NCBI RefSeq assembly: GCF_905404315.1
Contig: NC_066312.1
Span: 15,797,001-15,861,000, forward strand
From: Leptidea sinapis
Taxonomy: Eukaryota; Arthropoda; Insecta; Lepidoptera; Pieridae
Reading direction: 5' to 3'
Length of the DNA: 64,000 bases
Each line of letters starts with the position of its first letter. Within the stretch, counting starts at the first letter, position 1. Positions 62,590 to 64,000 of the stretch are shown in pieces. A program made the translations under genes and the position numbers. The notes beneath the pieces were generated by a model, which saw nothing but the letters and a program-made list of their open reading frames with translations, did no database searches and was not told the DNA's origin.

Positions 62590-63412
62590 TTTTTGCGATC
62601 GAACCATTTTTTAAAACAGGAGGACCACAGATCTGAAGGCATGTTTTCTACGTGCAGATTGAACACCATCACTACCTCTTCGGAATCGGTAAAAGTGAAA
62701 ACTCTCATCAAATCTTTGATTTTGGGGAAAATACGGAAATCACAGCATAGTGCAGGATGGGTGACTTGTTGTACTTTTTCGGAAGCTAAAGTGACTTAGT
62801 TTTGTTGGCCATGTGTGAAGAAACGTTGTCATGTTGTAGGAGAATGCGGCTTTTAGGTCATCTTTCGCTAACTTCTTTAACTCCCTGGGTAAACAAAAGG
62901 TAGCATACCACTCGGTATCAACTCTTTTCATTTTCAAGTGGAATCGTGCAGATGGGACCCGTAGCTGAGAAAAAAATGCGATCATTTTTTTCCCAACGTT
63001 TCTCGCCTGTCTTACTTTTGTTGGCCAGTTCTCATTTACAAACTCCTATTCACAAGGCTGCTGTTTTTTTCGGGTTCCAAACACTAAATCCACGTTTCGA
63101 CTCCTGTGACAATGTCATAAATAGCATTAGAATATCCGTGGTCGTACTTCAATAACATCTGTGAATACCATTACACGCAAGCCCGCTTCTGCTCCGCTGT
63201 CAGTTCATGAGGGATCCAACGACAAAAAGTTTGCGAAGTTTCAAGTCTTCGTGTAAAATTTTCTGAAATTGGCTCATACCAATCCCCAATAGTCCTCGAA
63301 TTGTCTCATACGTAATCCGCGGGATTTCTTCAATTAGAAAAGAGTAGCCACATTATTTTTGTTCACAGCAGTTGAAGGCCGCCCTTCACGAAATTCGCCA
63401 TGTATAGCCGAC
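62590..63412 (-). pseudogene. Decayed mariner-like transposase
   Basis: On the minus strand, three frames together show mariner landmarks in order: EFREGRPSTAV (about 63392), ITYETIRGLLGIGMSQ, WIPHELTAEQKRACV-type text, IVTGVETWIY, KKMIAFFS, WYATFCLPREL, LLQHDN (second catalytic Asp, about 62825), then KIKDLMRVFTFTDSEE and SSCFKKWFDR near 62600. At least four frame changes and several stops make it inactive. Terminal repeats were not located. The 5' end merges into the minisatellite. Confidence 0.85.
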
Positions 63413-64000
63413 CTCTCTCAAATTCAGAAAACCATCGCTCGCCTCACGTTGCTAGCCGACCTCTCAAATTCAGAAAACCATCGCTCGCCTCACGGTGCTA
63501 GCCGACCTCTCAAATTCAGAAAACCATCGCTCGCCTCACGGTGCTAGCCGACCTCTCAAATTCAGAAAACCATCGCTCGCCTCACGGTGCTAGCCGACCT
63601 CTCAAATTCAGAAAACCATCGCTCGCCTCACGGTGCTAGCCGACCTCTCAAATTCAGAAAACCATCGCTCGCCTCACGGTGCTAGCCGACCTCTCAAATT
63701 CAGAAAACCATCGCTCGCCTCACGGTGCTAGCCGACCTCTCAAATTCAGAAAACCATCGCTCGCCTCACGGTGCTAGCCGACCTCTCAAATTCAGAAAAC
63801 CATCGCTCGCCTCACGGTGCTAGCCGACCTCTCAAATTCAGAAAACCATCGCTCGCCTCACGGTGCTAGCCGACCTCTCAAATTCAGAAAACCATCGCTC
63901 GCCTCACGGTGCTAGCCGACCTCTCAAATTCAGAAAACCATCGCTCGCCTCACGGTGCTAGCCGACCTCTCAAATTCAGAAAACCATCGCTCGCCTCACG
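63413..64000. repeat. 46-bp minisatellite derived from mariner sequence
   Basis: About 12.7 tandem units run off the right edge. The first unit (63413-63460) is 48 bp with an extra ct and one base change. From 63461 on, units step exactly 46 bases and look identical. On the minus strand the unit contains RWFSEFERGR, the mariner stretch that directly precedes EFREGRP in the adjacent transposase remnant, so the array grew from the mariner itself. Confidence 0.93.

Noticed and set aside
63413..64000. Regular repeats resembling a CRISPR array
   Set aside because: Units are contiguous 46-bp tandem copies without unique spacers, in a eukaryotic genome beside a mariner. It is a minisatellite.

Overview
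The window looks like Lepidoptera (butterfly or moth) nuclear DNA. It is AT-rich, its protein-coding exons are short and spread through long introns, and the intergenic and intronic DNA is packed with lepidopteran repeat types: Lep1-type Helitron remnants, tRNA-headed SINEs, decayed LINE reverse-transcriptase pieces, mariner and Tc1-like transposons, and many small inverted-repeat elements. It holds no bacterial operon, CRISPR array or rRNA.

Two genes are supported, both on the + strand. (1) The 3' end of a LIM-homeobox gene of the apterous (Lhx2/9) class: two exons at 4923-5158 and 7132-7362 encode the homeodomain and the C-terminus. The LIM-domain exons must lie left of the window. (2) A ferlin-family gene (misfire/otoferlin-like) fills 16335-62322. 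I assembled 31 exons by eye. Every junction keeps reading phase, and together they give 5016 nt, or 1671 codons plus a stop. Domains in order are C2B, FerI, C2C, FerA, FerB, C2D, C2DE, C2E and C2F, with no DysF insert and no recognisable C2A. The C-terminal membrane anchor expected of a ferlin was not found: the frame breaks just where it should begin.

Layout: 1-4922, apterous intron or flank with repeats; 4923-7362, apterous exons and an intron; 7363-16334, intergenic DNA dominated by nested inverted-repeat elements and SINE copies; 16335-62322, ferlin gene with repeat-filled introns; 62323-64000, a decayed mariner whose transposase region has expanded into a 46-bp minisatellite that runs off the right edge.

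Main points of interest: three in-frame tandem splice donors at the end of ferlin exon 13; a dead partial duplicate of ferlin exon 18 behind a tandemly duplicated intron block; the minisatellite born inside a mariner; a nuclear copy of mitochondrial nad1; two perfect short-loop palindromes; two SINE-like families inserted into each other in opposite nesting order; and a nearly intact Tc1-like element with one in-frame stop. I found no plainly new gene system. The novelty here lies in gene-structure evolution and repeat dynamics.
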